From Pseudomonas nitroreducens TX1 (GTDB lineage Bacteria; Pseudomonadota; Gammaproteobacteria; Pseudomonadales; Pseudomonadaceae): a DNA stretch of 64,000 nucleotides. How positions within the stretch are numbered: position 1 is the first letter of the stretch; the number at the start of each line of letters is the position of its first letter. The stretch covers positions 62,001 to 126,000 of the forward strand of contig NZ_AMZB01000124.1 in NCBI RefSeq assembly GCF_000313755.1, read 5' to 3'. Positions 54,683 through 62,554 of the stretch are shown here, piece after piece. Under the pieces are notes generated by a model. The model did not search any database. It was not told the origin of the DNA and saw nothing but the letters and a program-made list of their open reading frames with translations. Made by a program: the position numbers and the translations under genes.

Positions 54683-55117
54683 ATGTCCGATTCCCTGATC
54701 ATCCCCTGTCCCCACTGCAACGGCCTGAACCGCGTGCCCGCCGCACGACTGGGCGATTCGCCCAGTTGCGGGCGCTGCCAATCGCCGATCGTGCTGGATA
54801 CGCCGTTCAACCTCGACGAAGCCAGCTTCGCTGCCCAGGCCAAGGGCGATCTGCCGTTGCTGGTGGACGTCTGGGCCGACTGGTGCGGGCCGTGCAAGGG
54901 CTTTGCGCCGGTGTTCGAGCAGGCCGCCGCGCGGCTGTCGGGCAAGGTGCGACTGGCCAAGCTGGACAGCGACGCCAACCCGAACCTCTCCACGCGCCTG
55001 GGGATTCGCTCGATTCCGAGCCTGATCCTGCTGCGCAACGGCCAGGAGGTGGCGCGCCAGAGCGGCGCCATGCCGCTGCCGCAACTGCTGGACTGGCTAT
55101 CCCGCCAGGGCATCTGA
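54683..55117 (+). CDS. trxC: Thioredoxin 2 with N-terminal zinc finger
   Basis: TrxC reduces protein disulfides in the cytosol. The 144-aa protein has the four-cysteine zinc site CPHCNGLNRV / CGRCQSP in its first 35 residues, then a thioredoxin domain with active site WADWCGPCKGFAP and the cis-Pro SIPSLIL. This layout defines the Trx2 branch, linked to oxidative stress. The ATG is preceded by a weak CTGGAG. A hairpin follows the gene. Confidence 0.94.
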   Translation: MSDSLIIPCPHCNGLNRVPAARLGDSPSCGRCQSPIVLDTPFNLDEASFAAQAKGDLPLLVDVWADWCGPCKGFAPVFEQAAARLSGKVRLAKLDSDANPNLSTRLGIRSIPSLILLRNGQEVARQSGAMPLPQLLDWLSRQGI

Positions 55118-55139
55118 AGGCGAGCGTTTCGGTCAATCG

Positions 55140-55162
55140 GTGCGGTCATTGCCAGACCGCAC
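55140..55162 (+). other. Hairpin between trxC and the thioesterase gene
   Basis: GTGCGGTC-ATTGCCA-GACCGCAC is a perfect 8-bp stem with a 7-base loop and no T-run, about 22 bases after trxC. It could be a weak terminator or a stabiliser. Confidence 0.45.
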
Positions 55163-55199
55163 ATGCGGGCTAGGCTTGGGCAAAAAGCCGGAGCACGCC

Positions 55200-55646
55200 A
55201 TGCCCTCCTATCCCGAAGACTTCATCCGCCAGCTCACCGAAGATCACATCGCCTTCGTCAAGCGCACCGGCCTCAAGGCCGAGGTGCTGGAAGCGGGCCA
55301 TGTGCGCCTGCGCATGCCGCTCAAGGGCAACGAGAACCACATCCAGAACATGTACGCCGGCGCCTTGTTCACCGTGGCTGAATTGCCCGGCGGAGTGCTC
55401 ATGCTGACCAGTTTCGACGCGCGGCGCTTCTACCCTATCGTCAAGGAAGCCGGCCTGCGCTTCCTGCGTCCCGCCGCCAGCGACGTGACGGTGGACGCCC
55501 GGCTCAGCGACGAGGAAATCCAGCGCATCGGTGAGGAGGCCACCCATCACGGCAAGTCCGAGTTCGTCCTCGACCTGCAATTGAAGGACGAGGAGGGCAA
55601 CGTCGTCGCCGAAAGCCACGCCATCTATCAGCTGCGGAGTCGGTGA
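55200..55646 (+). CDS. Hotdog-fold thioesterase-like protein (YiiD C-terminal / DUF4442 type)
   Basis: The 148-aa protein has the single hotdog fold of PaaI/DUF4442 thioesterases: a first strand segment LKAEVLEAGHVRLRMPLKGNENHIQNMYAGALFTVAE (seen as LRMPLKGNENHI then MYAGALFTVAELPGG) carries the helix with the usual catalytic region, and the end LKDEEGNVVAESHAIYQL is the last strand. It probably hydrolyses an acyl-CoA, substrate unknown. The ATG at 55200 has GGAG 6 bases upstream; an in-frame start at 55140 would include the upstream hairpin. No clear operon partner. Confidence 0.8.
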   Translation: MPSYPEDFIRQLTEDHIAFVKRTGLKAEVLEAGHVRLRMPLKGNENHIQNMYAGALFTVAELPGGVLMLTSFDARRFYPIVKEAGLRFLRPAASDVTVDARLSDEEIQRIGEEATHHGKSEFVLDLQLKDEEGNVVAESHAIYQLRSR

Positions 55647-55723
55647 AAGCGGGCCATTGCCCTGCATCAAGGTGAAATTTCCTACGTGGCGCGACAGTGG
55701 ATGCGCCACAGAGGGAGCCCACC

Positions 55724-56533
55724 ATGTACCGGAACCTGCTCGTCGCCCACGACCTCAGCGTCGAGGCGGATATCGCGGTGCGCCGCGCCGCGCAGCTGGC
55801 TAGCCAGCACAGTGCCAGCATCACGCTGCTGCACGTTATCGAAGAATTCTTTCCGGACCGCATGATGGCCACGGTACGCGAAGCGGCCGAAGTGGCGCTG
55901 CGCGATGCGGCTCGCGCCAGTGACATCATCGACTACCAACTGGTGATCCGCCAGGGCCGCGCGGCAAATACCGTCACCCAGGCGGTACAGGAACTGGGCG
56001 CCGATCTGCTGGTGATCGGTGCGCACCACCAGCAGCTGCTGGAGCGCTTCGACGGCACCACCCTGGAGCGCATCGCCCGGCACTGCCGCGCACCGATCCT
56101 GCTGGCGGTGGACGAATCCGCCAGGCCTTACGCGAAGGCGCTTTCCGGGCTGGACCTGTCGCACTGCGCCCGCCAGGCCTGGCGCGCCGGCTACACGCTC
56201 CTGGCGCCCGAGGCCGAGCTGCTGGCGCTCAACGCCTACCAGCCAGGCAAGAACGCCGGCCGCGCCGACAGCCACCTGGAGACCCAGCGCGAACTACTGC
56301 GCCAGGCACTGCAGGATGAGCGCGCCCAGGTGCCAGCCACGGGGCCGCAACTGCTTTGTGCAGTGCAGCAGGGAACGCCCCAGCAGGCGCTGGAGACGGC
56401 ATTACGGGAATGGACGCCGGACCTGCTGGTGCTTGGCAGCCGCAGTCGCGGCGCCATCGAGCAGGCCATGCTGGGCAGCTCGACGCGCTATTTCCTGCGC
56501 CGGCCACCCTGTGACGTGCTGATCAGCCAGTGA
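55724..56533 (+). CDS. Tandem universal stress protein
   Basis: This cytoplasmic protein of 269 aa has two UspA domains. The first (1-135) begins MYRNLLVAHDLSVEADIAVR and has the nucleotide-binding end LLVIGAHHQQLLERFDGTTL; the second (about 140-269) ends with LLVLGSRSRGAIEQAMLGSSTRYFL, which keeps the G-x2-G-x9-G(S/T) ATP-binding pattern. The first domain has a less regular loop. The ATG at 55724 follows AGGGAG. It converges with the ParA gene, five bases apart, matching PA5027-PA5028 order. Function is general stress survival, details unknown. Confidence 0.9.
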   Translation: MYRNLLVAHDLSVEADIAVRRAAQLASQHSASITLLHVIEEFFPDRMMATVREAAEVALRDAARASDIIDYQLVIRQGRAANTVTQAVQELGADLLVIGAHHQQLLERFDGTTLERIARHCRAPILLAVDESARPYAKALSGLDLSHCARQAWRAGYTLLAPEAELLALNAYQPGKNAGRADSHLETQRELLRQALQDERAQVPATGPQLLCAVQQGTPQQALETALREWTPDLLVLGSRSRGAIEQAMLGSSTRYFLRRPPCDVLISQ

Positions 56534-56537
56534 CCGC

Positions 56538-57305
56538 TCAGGCTTCCAGCAGGCCGTGCAGTTCGACGAACTGCTGGGTCAGCTTGTGGCGGGGCTCGAG
56601 GAAGATCAGCGGGGTGCAAGCCTGGTGCGACTCACGCATCTTCACCGAGCTCATCAGGTACACCGGCAGCACCGGCAACGCCTCTTCCACCAACTCATCG
56701 AGCAATTGCTGCGGCAGCGTGGCACGCGGCTGGAACTGGTTGACCACGATGCCTTCGACTTCCAGGTCCTCGTTGTGGTCTTCCTTCAGCTCTTCGATCT
56801 CCTGGAGCAGGCCATACAGCGCCTGGCGGGAGAAGCTATCGCAATCGAAGGGAATCAGGCAGCGATCGGCGGCGATCAGCGCGGAAACCGTATAGAAATT
56901 CAGTGCTGGCGGCGTATCCAGGTAGATCCGGTCGTAATCTTCGGCGAGCTCGTCCAGCAGTTTGCGCAGCTTGTTGATCTTGTGCTTCTGCTCAAGCTTG
57001 GGCTGCAGATCGGCGAGCTCCGGGCTGGCGGTGACGATGTGCAGGTTATCGAAGGGCGTCTCGTAGATATCCACCTTGCCCTTGCGACTGAAAGGCCCGG
57101 ACGCCAGCGTCTGCTTGAAGAAATCGGCGATGCCCACCGGCAGGTCCTCACCGGTCAGCCCGGTCAGGTAGTGCGTGGAGTTGGCCTGCGCATCCAGGTC
57201 CACCAGCAAAGTGCGGTAGCCCTCCGCTGCGCTCACTGCCGCCAGGTTGCAGGCGATGCTGGACTTGCCCACTCCGCCCTTCTGATTGAACACCACGCGT
57301 CGCAT
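56538..57305 (-). CDS. ParA/MinD-type ATPase without a ParB partner
   Basis: The 255-aa product has a deviant Walker [18 protein letters not shown] right at the N-terminus, Walker A' [10 protein letters not shown] and the Walker B region [11 protein letters not shown], so it is a Soj/ParA-like ATPase of the single-domain chromosomal type. No parB or centromere-like repeat is next to it. Orphan ParA proteins place cellular machines such as chemoreceptor arrays or polysaccharide systems, but which one is served here is not visible. It matches the PA5028 position. The ATG at 57305 follows GGAGGG; an upstream start adds a few residues. It is the last conserved gene before the polyene cluster. Confidence 0.88.
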   Translation of the reverse strand: MRRVVFNQKGGVGKSSIACNLAAVSAAEGYRTLLVDLDAQANSTHYLTGLTGEDLPVGIADFFKQTLASGPFSRKGKVDIYETPFDNLHIVTASPELADLQPKLEQKHKINKLRKLLDELAEDYDRIYLDTPPALNFYTVSALIAADRCLIPFDCDSFSRQALYGLLQEIEELKEDHNEDLEVEGIVVNQFQPRATLPQQLLDELVEEALPVLPVYLMSSVKMRESHQACTPLIFLEPRHKLTQQFVELHGLLEA

Positions 57306-57481
57306 CAGCCATCCCTCCAGGAACATTCGAGTGCTGGGGGATTCTATGCAAAGCCCATGACAAGGGCGAGCGGGAAAGTCCCCGCCCTCTGTCCGTCAGA
57401 CGACTTCCGACGAATCGCGAAGAATCCGGGAAGGCGAAGGGTAAAATGTCCTGTCTTACTCACATGTTTGTAAGCAAAGGT

Positions 57482-57510
57482 TTGCCTGCCTCAACCTTGA
57501 CCCGGATAAT
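57482..57510 (+). promoter_or_regulatory. Predicted sigma-70 promoter of the aryl polyene operon
   Basis: TTGCCT (57482-57487), 17 bases, GATAAT (57505-57510) fits the consensus in the TTG and in five of six -10 positions. Transcription would start near 57517, leaving an about 80-base leader. The rest of the 57306-57599 gap, which separates the divergent ParA gene, has no other gene I can support. Confidence 0.5.
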
Positions 57511-57599
57511 GCCGGCACTACGCCATAGCCCGTGCCGTCACAGCTCTTGGTGGATCAAGGAAGACCATTCGCCCGCAAGGGCCAACAAGAGCTCGCAGC

Positions 57600-58316
57600 G
57601 TGATTCAATTCAACATCGACCAGTGGAGCGCCTGGGCTCCCGGCCTGTCCACGGTCTCCGACTGGCAGAGCTGGGTACGGGAAGAGCGCCTTCCTGACGC
57701 CGCCGTCCAACCGGATGTCGCCTTTCTCCCCGCCATGCAGCGCCGTCGCCTCAGCCCACTGGCGCGGATGGTGTTCAGCGTCGCCTGGCCGCTGGCTGAA
57801 GGCCGCCCGCCGATGCCGCTGGTCTTCGTGTCCCGCCACGGGGAAACCGGCCGCAGCCTGGAGCTGCTGCGCGAGCTGGCCGTCGAACAACCACTGTCGC
57901 CGACCCAGTTCAGCCTTTCCGTGCACAACGCGATAATCGGCCTGTGGTCGATCCTGCGGCAGGACAGCAGTGAAATGACGGCGATCGCCGGCGAACGTGA
58001 CGGTTTGGAACACGGCCTGCTGGAAGCCGTCGCGCTGCTCGTCGAAGGCGTCCCGGAAGTCCTGCTGGTGGTGACCGAGGAGCTGCTGCCGGAGCTGTAT
58101 TCGCCCTGGGTCGACGACGTGCCCTTCCCCTATGCCGTGGCCCTGCGCCTGTGCCCGGGGAGCGACTGGTCGCTGGAGCTATTGGAAAACGGCACGGCCC
58201 TTGTTCCGCCGTCCCACCCCAATGCCCTGAACCTGGTGCGAGCGCTGATCGAACGCACCAGCCTGTTCCACCACCCCTGGAAGAAGCGTCTATGGACCTG
58301 GCAACGCAACCACTGA
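57600..58316 (+). CDS. Beta-ketoacyl-synthase-like protein (aryl polyene cluster, first gene)
   Basis: This 238-aa cytoplasmic protein is the short ketosynthase-like component that starts aryl polyene operons (the N-terminal half of a beta-ketoacyl synthase fold only). Family cues are RRRLSPLARMVFSVAWPL, VFVSRHGETGRSLELL and PTQFSLSVHNAIIGLWSI, where the last takes the place of the active-site Cys segment of true ketosynthases. No catalytic Cys is present, so it probably has a chain-length or scaffolding role with a full synthase encoded further right, outside this window. The start is GTG at 57600. Its end overlaps the acyltransferase by 25 bases. Confidence 0.8.
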   Translation: MIQFNIDQWSAWAPGLSTVSDWQSWVREERLPDAAVQPDVAFLPAMQRRRLSPLARMVFSVAWPLAEGRPPMPLVFVSRHGETGRSLELLRELAVEQPLSPTQFSLSVHNAIIGLWSILRQDSSEMTAIAGERDGLEHGLLEAVALLVEGVPEVLLVVTEELLPELYSPWVDDVPFPYAVALRLCPGSDWSLELLENGTALVPPSHPNALNLVRALIERTSLFHHPWKKRLWTWQRNH

Positions 58317-59104
58317 GCAAGCGCGCCGACGCTTGGCTGTGGCGCCTGTTCGCCACCGGCCTGTGCTTCGCCCTCTTCGGTATCGGCGGCCTGCTGTTGC
58401 GGGTGCTGGTATTCCCGCTGCTGGCCCTGTTGCCCGGCGATGCGCTGCGCTGCCGCACCCGCGCACGCCAGACGGTAAGCCGGCTGTTCTGGCTGTTCGT
58501 GCAGATCATGCAGCGCAGCGGCGTCCTGACCTTCGAAGTGGCAGGCGTCGAGCGCCTGGGCCGGCCAGGGCAGATGGTGATCGCCAACCACCCCTCGCTG
58601 ATCGATGTGGTCTTCCTCATCGGCCTGATCCGCGATGCCAACTGCGTCGTCAAGCAGAGCCTGTTCGCCAACCCCTTCACCCGTGGCCCGGTGACGGCGG
58701 CGCAATACATCAGCAACAACGGCAGCATGGACATGTTCGATGAGGCCGTGGAGGCGCTGCAGCAGGGGCAGACGCTGATCGTCTTCCCCGAGGGCACGCG
58801 CACCACACCCGGCGCGGCTCCGCAATTCCATCGTGGCGCGGCATCCATCGCCCTGCGCGGCGCCAGCGTCATCACCCCGGTGACCATCACCGTGACCCCG
58901 ACCACCCTGACCAAGGCCGAGCCCTGGTACAGCATTCCCGCTCGCCGCGTGCATTTCCGCCTGCGCGTGGGCGACGACATCGATCCGCGCGAATTCGCCA
59001 GCCAGGGGCCGGCCCCGGCCGCCTCGCGTCGGCTCAATGCCTTCCTGCACCAGCATTTCATCAAGGAGCTCGCAAGAGATGAGCGATCTGCAACTGGAGA
59101 TTAA
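58292..59104 (+). CDS. Lysophospholipid-type (PlsC) acyltransferase of the aryl polyene cluster
   Basis: The 270-aa membrane-associated acyltransferase has one or two hydrophobic helices at about 20-45, then the catalytic IANHPSLIDVVFLIG (a HPSLID variant of HX4D), NPFTRGPVTAAQYISN and IVFPEGTRTTPG. PlsC-like proteins with this neighbourhood occur in aryl polyene operons and may attach the pigment acyl chain to a lipid. The ATG at 58292 is inside the upstream gene, and its own 3' end overlaps the first acyl carrier protein gene by 26 bases, so translation is coupled. Confidence 0.87.
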   Translation: MDLATQPLSKRADAWLWRLFATGLCFALFGIGGLLLRVLVFPLLALLPGDALRCRTRARQTVSRLFWLFVQIMQRSGVLTFEVAGVERLGRPGQMVIANHPSLIDVVFLIGLIRDANCVVKQSLFANPFTRGPVTAAQYISNNGSMDMFDEAVEALQQGQTLIVFPEGTRTTPGAAPQFHRGAASIALRGASVITPVTITVTPTTLTKAEPWYSIPARRVHFRLRVGDDIDPREFASQGPAPAASRRLNAFLHQHFIKELARDERSATGD

Positions 59105-59339
59105 ACAGCTGATCATCGATGCCCTCGGCCTCGAAGATATCGGCCCTGACGACATTGGCGCGCAGGACGCGCTGTTCGGCGAAGGCCTCGGCCTGGATTC
59201 GGTCGACGCACTGGAACTGGGCCTGGCCATCCAGAAACGCTACGGCATCAAGATCGACGCCGATGCCAAGGACACCCGCCAGCACTTCGCCAACGTGGCA
59301 AGCCTGGCGGCCTTCGTGACTGCCCAGAAAGCCGCCTGA
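59079..59339 (+). CDS. Acyl carrier protein 1 (aryl polyene cluster)
   Basis: An 86-aa carrier protein with the 4'-phosphopantetheine Ser in GLGLDSVDALELG at about residue 37, flanked by acidic helices. Polyene intermediates would be held on it. AAGGAG lies 11-15 bases before the ATG at 59079, inside the preceding acyltransferase gene. It is followed after 11 bases by a second, different carrier protein; two ACPs are standard in these clusters. Confidence 0.9.
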   Translation: MSDLQLEIKQLIIDALGLEDIGPDDIGAQDALFGEGLGLDSVDALELGLAIQKRYGIKIDADAKDTRQHFANVASLAAFVTAQKAA

Positions 59340-59350
59340 GATCGCCGACC

Positions 59351-59599
59351 ATGCAAACCCGTGAGGACATTTTCAACACCCTGCGCGACGCCCTGGTCGA
59401 GCTGTTCGAACTGGAGCCGGAGCAGGTCAGCCTCCAGGCCAACCTCTACGAGGACCTGGAGATCGACAGCATCGACGCCGTCGACCTGATCGACCACCTC
59501 AAACGCCACACCGGCAAGAAGATCGCCGCCGAGGAGTTCAAGTCGGTGCGTACCGTCGGCGATGTGGTCGAAGCGGTCTATCGCCTGGCCAACCCATGA
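59351..59599 (+). CDS. Acyl carrier protein 2 (aryl polyene cluster)
   Basis: An 82-aa carrier protein with the pantetheine Ser in LEIDSIDAVDLIDHL at about residue 38 and typical four-helix size. Its helix 2 motif (EIDSIDAVD) differs from carrier 1 (GLDSVDALE), suggesting the two serve different steps, for example starter loading and chain elongation; that split is inference. The stop overlaps the start of the membrane protein gene (ATGA). Confidence 0.9.
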   Translation: MQTREDIFNTLRDALVELFELEPEQVSLQANLYEDLEIDSIDAVDLIDHLKRHTGKKIAAEEFKSVRTVGDVVEAVYRLANP

Positions 59600-60141
59600 C
59601 ACGCCTGGTCGGGCTCGGCCTGCTGCTGGCCGGGCTGCTCTACCCGTTCGCGATCTACTTCGGCATCGATCACCTGTCGCCGAAATTCTTCGCGCTGCTG
59701 CTGGGCGGCCTGTGGTTCGCCCGCAGCCTGGGCAGCGGGCAACGCCCCGGGCAACGCTGGATGGCGCTGGCCGCCGTGGCCTTCTGCATGCTGCTGTGGT
59801 TCCTCAATGAGCCGAACCTGCTGCGCTGGTACCCGGTGCTGATCAGCGCAGGCCTCTTGAGCCTGTTCGCCCTCAGCCTGAAATTCGGCCCGCCGCTGGT
59901 GGAACGCCTGGCCCGCCTGCGCGAGCCGGAGCTGCCACCCCATGCGGTGCGCTACACGCGTCGGGTGACCCAGGCCTGGGTGCTGTTCTTCCTGGGCAAC
60001 GGCCTGATCGCCGCGGCCCTCACCCTGTGGGCGCCACTGGCCTGGTGGACGCTGTACAACGGCCTGATTTCCTACCTGCTGATGGGCGTGCTGTTCGCCG
60101 TCGAGTGGCTGGTGCGGCAACGGGTCAGAGGTCAAGGATGA
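59596..60141 (+). CDS. Small polytopic membrane protein of the aryl polyene cluster (COG4648 type)
   Basis: The 181-aa protein has about five to six membrane helices (for example LGLLLAGLLYPFAIYFG, MALAAVAFCMLLWFL and AWVLFFLGNGLIAAALTLW). Its size, hydrophobic pattern and place between the second ACP and the AMP-ligase are typical of the COG4648 protein that marks aryl polyene operons. Function is unknown. Both ends are in ATGA overlaps. Confidence 0.85.
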   Translation: MTRLVGLGLLLAGLLYPFAIYFGIDHLSPKFFALLLGGLWFARSLGSGQRPGQRWMALAAVAFCMLLWFLNEPNLLRWYPVLISAGLLSLFALSLKFGPPLVERLARLREPELPPHAVRYTRRVTQAWVLFFLGNGLIAAALTLWAPLAWWTLYNGLISYLLMGVLFAVEWLVRQRVRGQG

Positions 60142-61814
60142 AACCGATTTCCCTCGCCCGGTTGCTGCTGGAACTGCCTGCCGGACGCTTGCTGGCATTG
60201 GAACCGACGCTGCTCGCCGGCGACTTCGTGCAACGCGTCTGCACAGCCGCCGGCGCGCTGCGCCAGCGCAATGTTCGGTGCGTGGCAATCCACCTGGAAG
60301 ATGCCGCCGAGTTGGCCGTCGCCCTCTACGCCGCCTGGCTTGCCGGCGCCGAAGCCGTACTGCCGGCGGACAACCTTGCCCACAGCCGCGAGCGCCTGGC
60401 CGCGCAGATCGACGCCTGGATCGGTGACCAGCCCGGCGATCTGCGGATTGCCGAGCTGAACGGCCCTGCGCTGCAACCCGCCGAGCTTGACCTCGACGCC
60501 TGCCGCCTGGTGCTCAGCACTTCAGGCTCCACCGGCGAGCCCAAGCTGATCGGCAAGTCCCTGCGCCAGCTGAGCAACGAGGTGCAGGTACTGGACAACC
60601 TCTGGGGCGCCGAACTGGGCGATGCGCGCATCCTCGGCAGTGTCGCCGCGCAGCATATCTACGGCCTGCTGTTCCGGGTGCTCTGGCCACTGTCCGCCGG
60701 CCGCGCCTTCCTCCGTCGGCAGATCGCCTTCCCTGAACACCTGCAGCGCCACAGCCTCGACCAGCCGCGTTTCGCCTGGATCGGCAGCCCGGCGCTGCTC
60801 AAGCGCATGGGCGACAACCTTGACTGGCCGGCGCTGCGCCGGGTAGTGCGGGTGTTCTCCTCCGGCGGCCCGCTGCCGGCCGAAGCCGGCGAACTGCTGC
60901 ACGAGCGCCTCGGCCAGGCACCCACGGAAATCTACGGCAGTTCCGAGACCGGCGGCATTGCCTGGCGCCAGGGTGGCCAGCTCTGGCAGCCGTTCGAGGG
61001 CGTGGTATTGAGCCAGGACGAGCATGGCGCGCTACGCATCGAATCGACCTACCTGCCGCCCGGCGTAACCGAGCAGACCGCCGACGCCGCGCGCCTGTGC
61101 GCCGACGGCCGCTTCGAACTGCTGGGGCGGTTGGACCGCATCGTCAAGCTGGAAGAAAAACGCATTTCCCTCCCGCAACTGGAAGCAGCGCTGGCGAAAC
61201 ACCCCTTCGTCAGCGAAGCACGCCTGGGCGTGGTGCAGGAAAACCGCGCCAGCCTGGGCGCGCTGATCGCCCTGAGCGACGCCGGCCTGCACGCACTGCG
61301 TAACGGCGGCCGGCGCGCACTGACCCAGCGCCTGCGCGAGCACCTCGCCGGCCACTGCGAGGCTCTCGCCCTGCCGCGCCGCTGGCGCCTGCTGCGACGC
61401 CTGCCGGGCAATGCCCAGGGCAAGTTGCCGCAAGGCCTGGTGGACGAACTGCTGCACGCCCCACGCAGCCTCGCCCCAGAGGTCCTGGCGCACAATGAAG
61501 TCGACGGCGAACAGCACTTCCAGCTGGAAATCCCGCCGGACCTCGCCTGCTTCCCTGGCCATTTCCCCACCGCACCGGTATTGCCCGGCGTGGTGCAGGT
61601 GCAGTGGGCGCAGCAGCTGGGCCGTCAGGTACTGGAGCTGCCGCCGCGCTTCGCCGGCATGGAAGTGCTGAAGTTCCAGCAACTGCTGCGGCCGGGCGAT
61701 ATCTGCCAACTGGCCCTGCGCTGGGACGCCGCGCGCGGCAAGCTGTACTTCGCCTTCACCCGTGGCGAAGCGGCCTGCTCTTCCGGGCGCATCCTGCTGG
61801 GGGCGGACGAATGA
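60138..61814 (+). CDS. AMP-dependent acyl ligase fused to an ApeI-type dehydratase domain (aryl polyene cluster)
   Basis: The 558-aa protein joins two activities. Residues about 1-440 are an adenylate-forming domain: P-loop LVLSTSGSTGEPKLIGKS, EIYGSSETGGIAWR, and FELLGRLDRIVKLEEKRIS (hinge and catalytic-Lys region), which would activate the aryl starter acid (probably 4-hydroxybenzoate or a coumarate). The last about 100 residues are a hotdog dehydratase-like domain with CFPGHFPTAPVLPGVVQVQW, equal to the FabA/FabZ motif with its catalytic His. Such a fusion, versus two genes in E. coli, saves one cistron. The ATG at 60138 overlaps the previous stop; its end overlaps the next gene. Confidence 0.88.
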   Translation: MKPISLARLLLELPAGRLLALEPTLLAGDFVQRVCTAAGALRQRNVRCVAIHLEDAAELAVALYAAWLAGAEAVLPADNLAHSRERLAAQIDAWIGDQPGDLRIAELNGPALQPAELDLDACRLVLSTSGSTGEPKLIGKSLRQLSNEVQVLDNLWGAELGDARILGSVAAQHIYGLLFRVLWPLSAGRAFLRRQIAFPEHLQRHSLDQPRFAWIGSPALLKRMGDNLDWPALRRVVRVFSSGGPLPAEAGELLHERLGQAPTEIYGSSETGGIAWRQGGQLWQPFEGVVLSQDEHGALRIESTYLPPGVTEQTADAARLCADGRFELLGRLDRIVKLEEKRISLPQLEAALAKHPFVSEARLGVVQENRASLGALIALSDAGLHALRNGGRRALTQRLREHLAGHCEALALPRRWRLLRRLPGNAQGKLPQGLVDELLHAPRSLAPEVLAHNEVDGEQHFQLEIPPDLACFPGHFPTAPVLPGVVQVQWAQQLGRQVLELPPRFAGMEVLKFQQLLRPGDICQLALRWDAARGKLYFAFTRGEAACSSGRILLGADE

Positions 61815-62554
61815 GCGCCAAGCCCTGCGCAGTGATCCCGGTGTACAACCACGAGCACGCGCTGCCCAAGGTCGTGGCCGAATTACTCGCCACCGGCCTG
61901 CCCTGCGTGCTGGTGGACGACGCCTCCAGCCGCGAGTGCGCAGTAGTGATCGACCAGCTCGCCGAAGTCCGCGACACCTTCCTGGTGCGCCTGAGCGTGA
62001 ACCAGGGCAAGGGCGGCGCGGTGATGGCCGGGCTCCGTGAAGCCGCGCGCCTGGGCTTCAGCCACGCGCTGCAGGTGGATGCCGACGGCCAGCACGACCT
62101 GGGCGACGTGCAACGTTTCCTCGACGCATCGCGCGGGCGCCCCGAGGCCCTGATCTGCGGTTATCCGCAGTACGACGAGAGCGTGCCCAAGGGCCGTCTC
62201 TACGCGCGCTACCTGACCCACATCTGGGTGTGGATCAACAGCCTGTCGCTGTCGATCCGCGACGGCATGTGCGGCTTCCGCGTCTATCCGCTGGGCCCCA
62301 CGCTGGAACTGATCGACAGCGCAAAGCTGGGCAAGCGCATGGACTTCGATCCGGAAATCCTCGTCCGCCTGGCCTGGCGAAACCAGCCGATGCATTGGCT
62401 GCCGACCAAGGTGCACTACCCGCTGGACGGTCTCTCGCACTTCCGCCTGTTCCACGACAACGCCCTGATCTCCTCCATGCACGCCCGGCTGTTCTTCGGC
62501 ATGCTCTGGCGCTCGCCGGTCATCCTCTGGCGCCGCCTGCGGAGCGCCGCGTGA
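61811..62554 (+). CDS. GT2 family glycosyltransferase of the aryl polyene cluster
   Basis: The 247-aa GT-A enzyme has CAVIPVYNHEHALPKVV, LVDDASSRECA, NQGKGGAVMAGLREA (glycine-rich substrate loop) and QVDADGQHDLGD with the metal DxD. It resembles the glycosyltransferase half of the fused GT/acyltransferase of E. coli-type aryl polyene operons; here the two halves are separate genes joined by a GTGA overlap. It probably decorates or anchors the polyene; its substrate is unknown. A C-terminal hydrophobic tail suggests membrane contact. Confidence 0.88.
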   Translation: MSAKPCAVIPVYNHEHALPKVVAELLATGLPCVLVDDASSRECAVVIDQLAEVRDTFLVRLSVNQGKGGAVMAGLREAARLGFSHALQVDADGQHDLGDVQRFLDASRGRPEALICGYPQYDESVPKGRLYARYLTHIWVWINSLSLSIRDGMCGFRVYPLGPTLELIDSAKLGKRMDFDPEILVRLAWRNQPMHWLPTKVHYPLDGLSHFRLFHDNALISSMHARLFFGMLWRSPVILWRRLRSAA

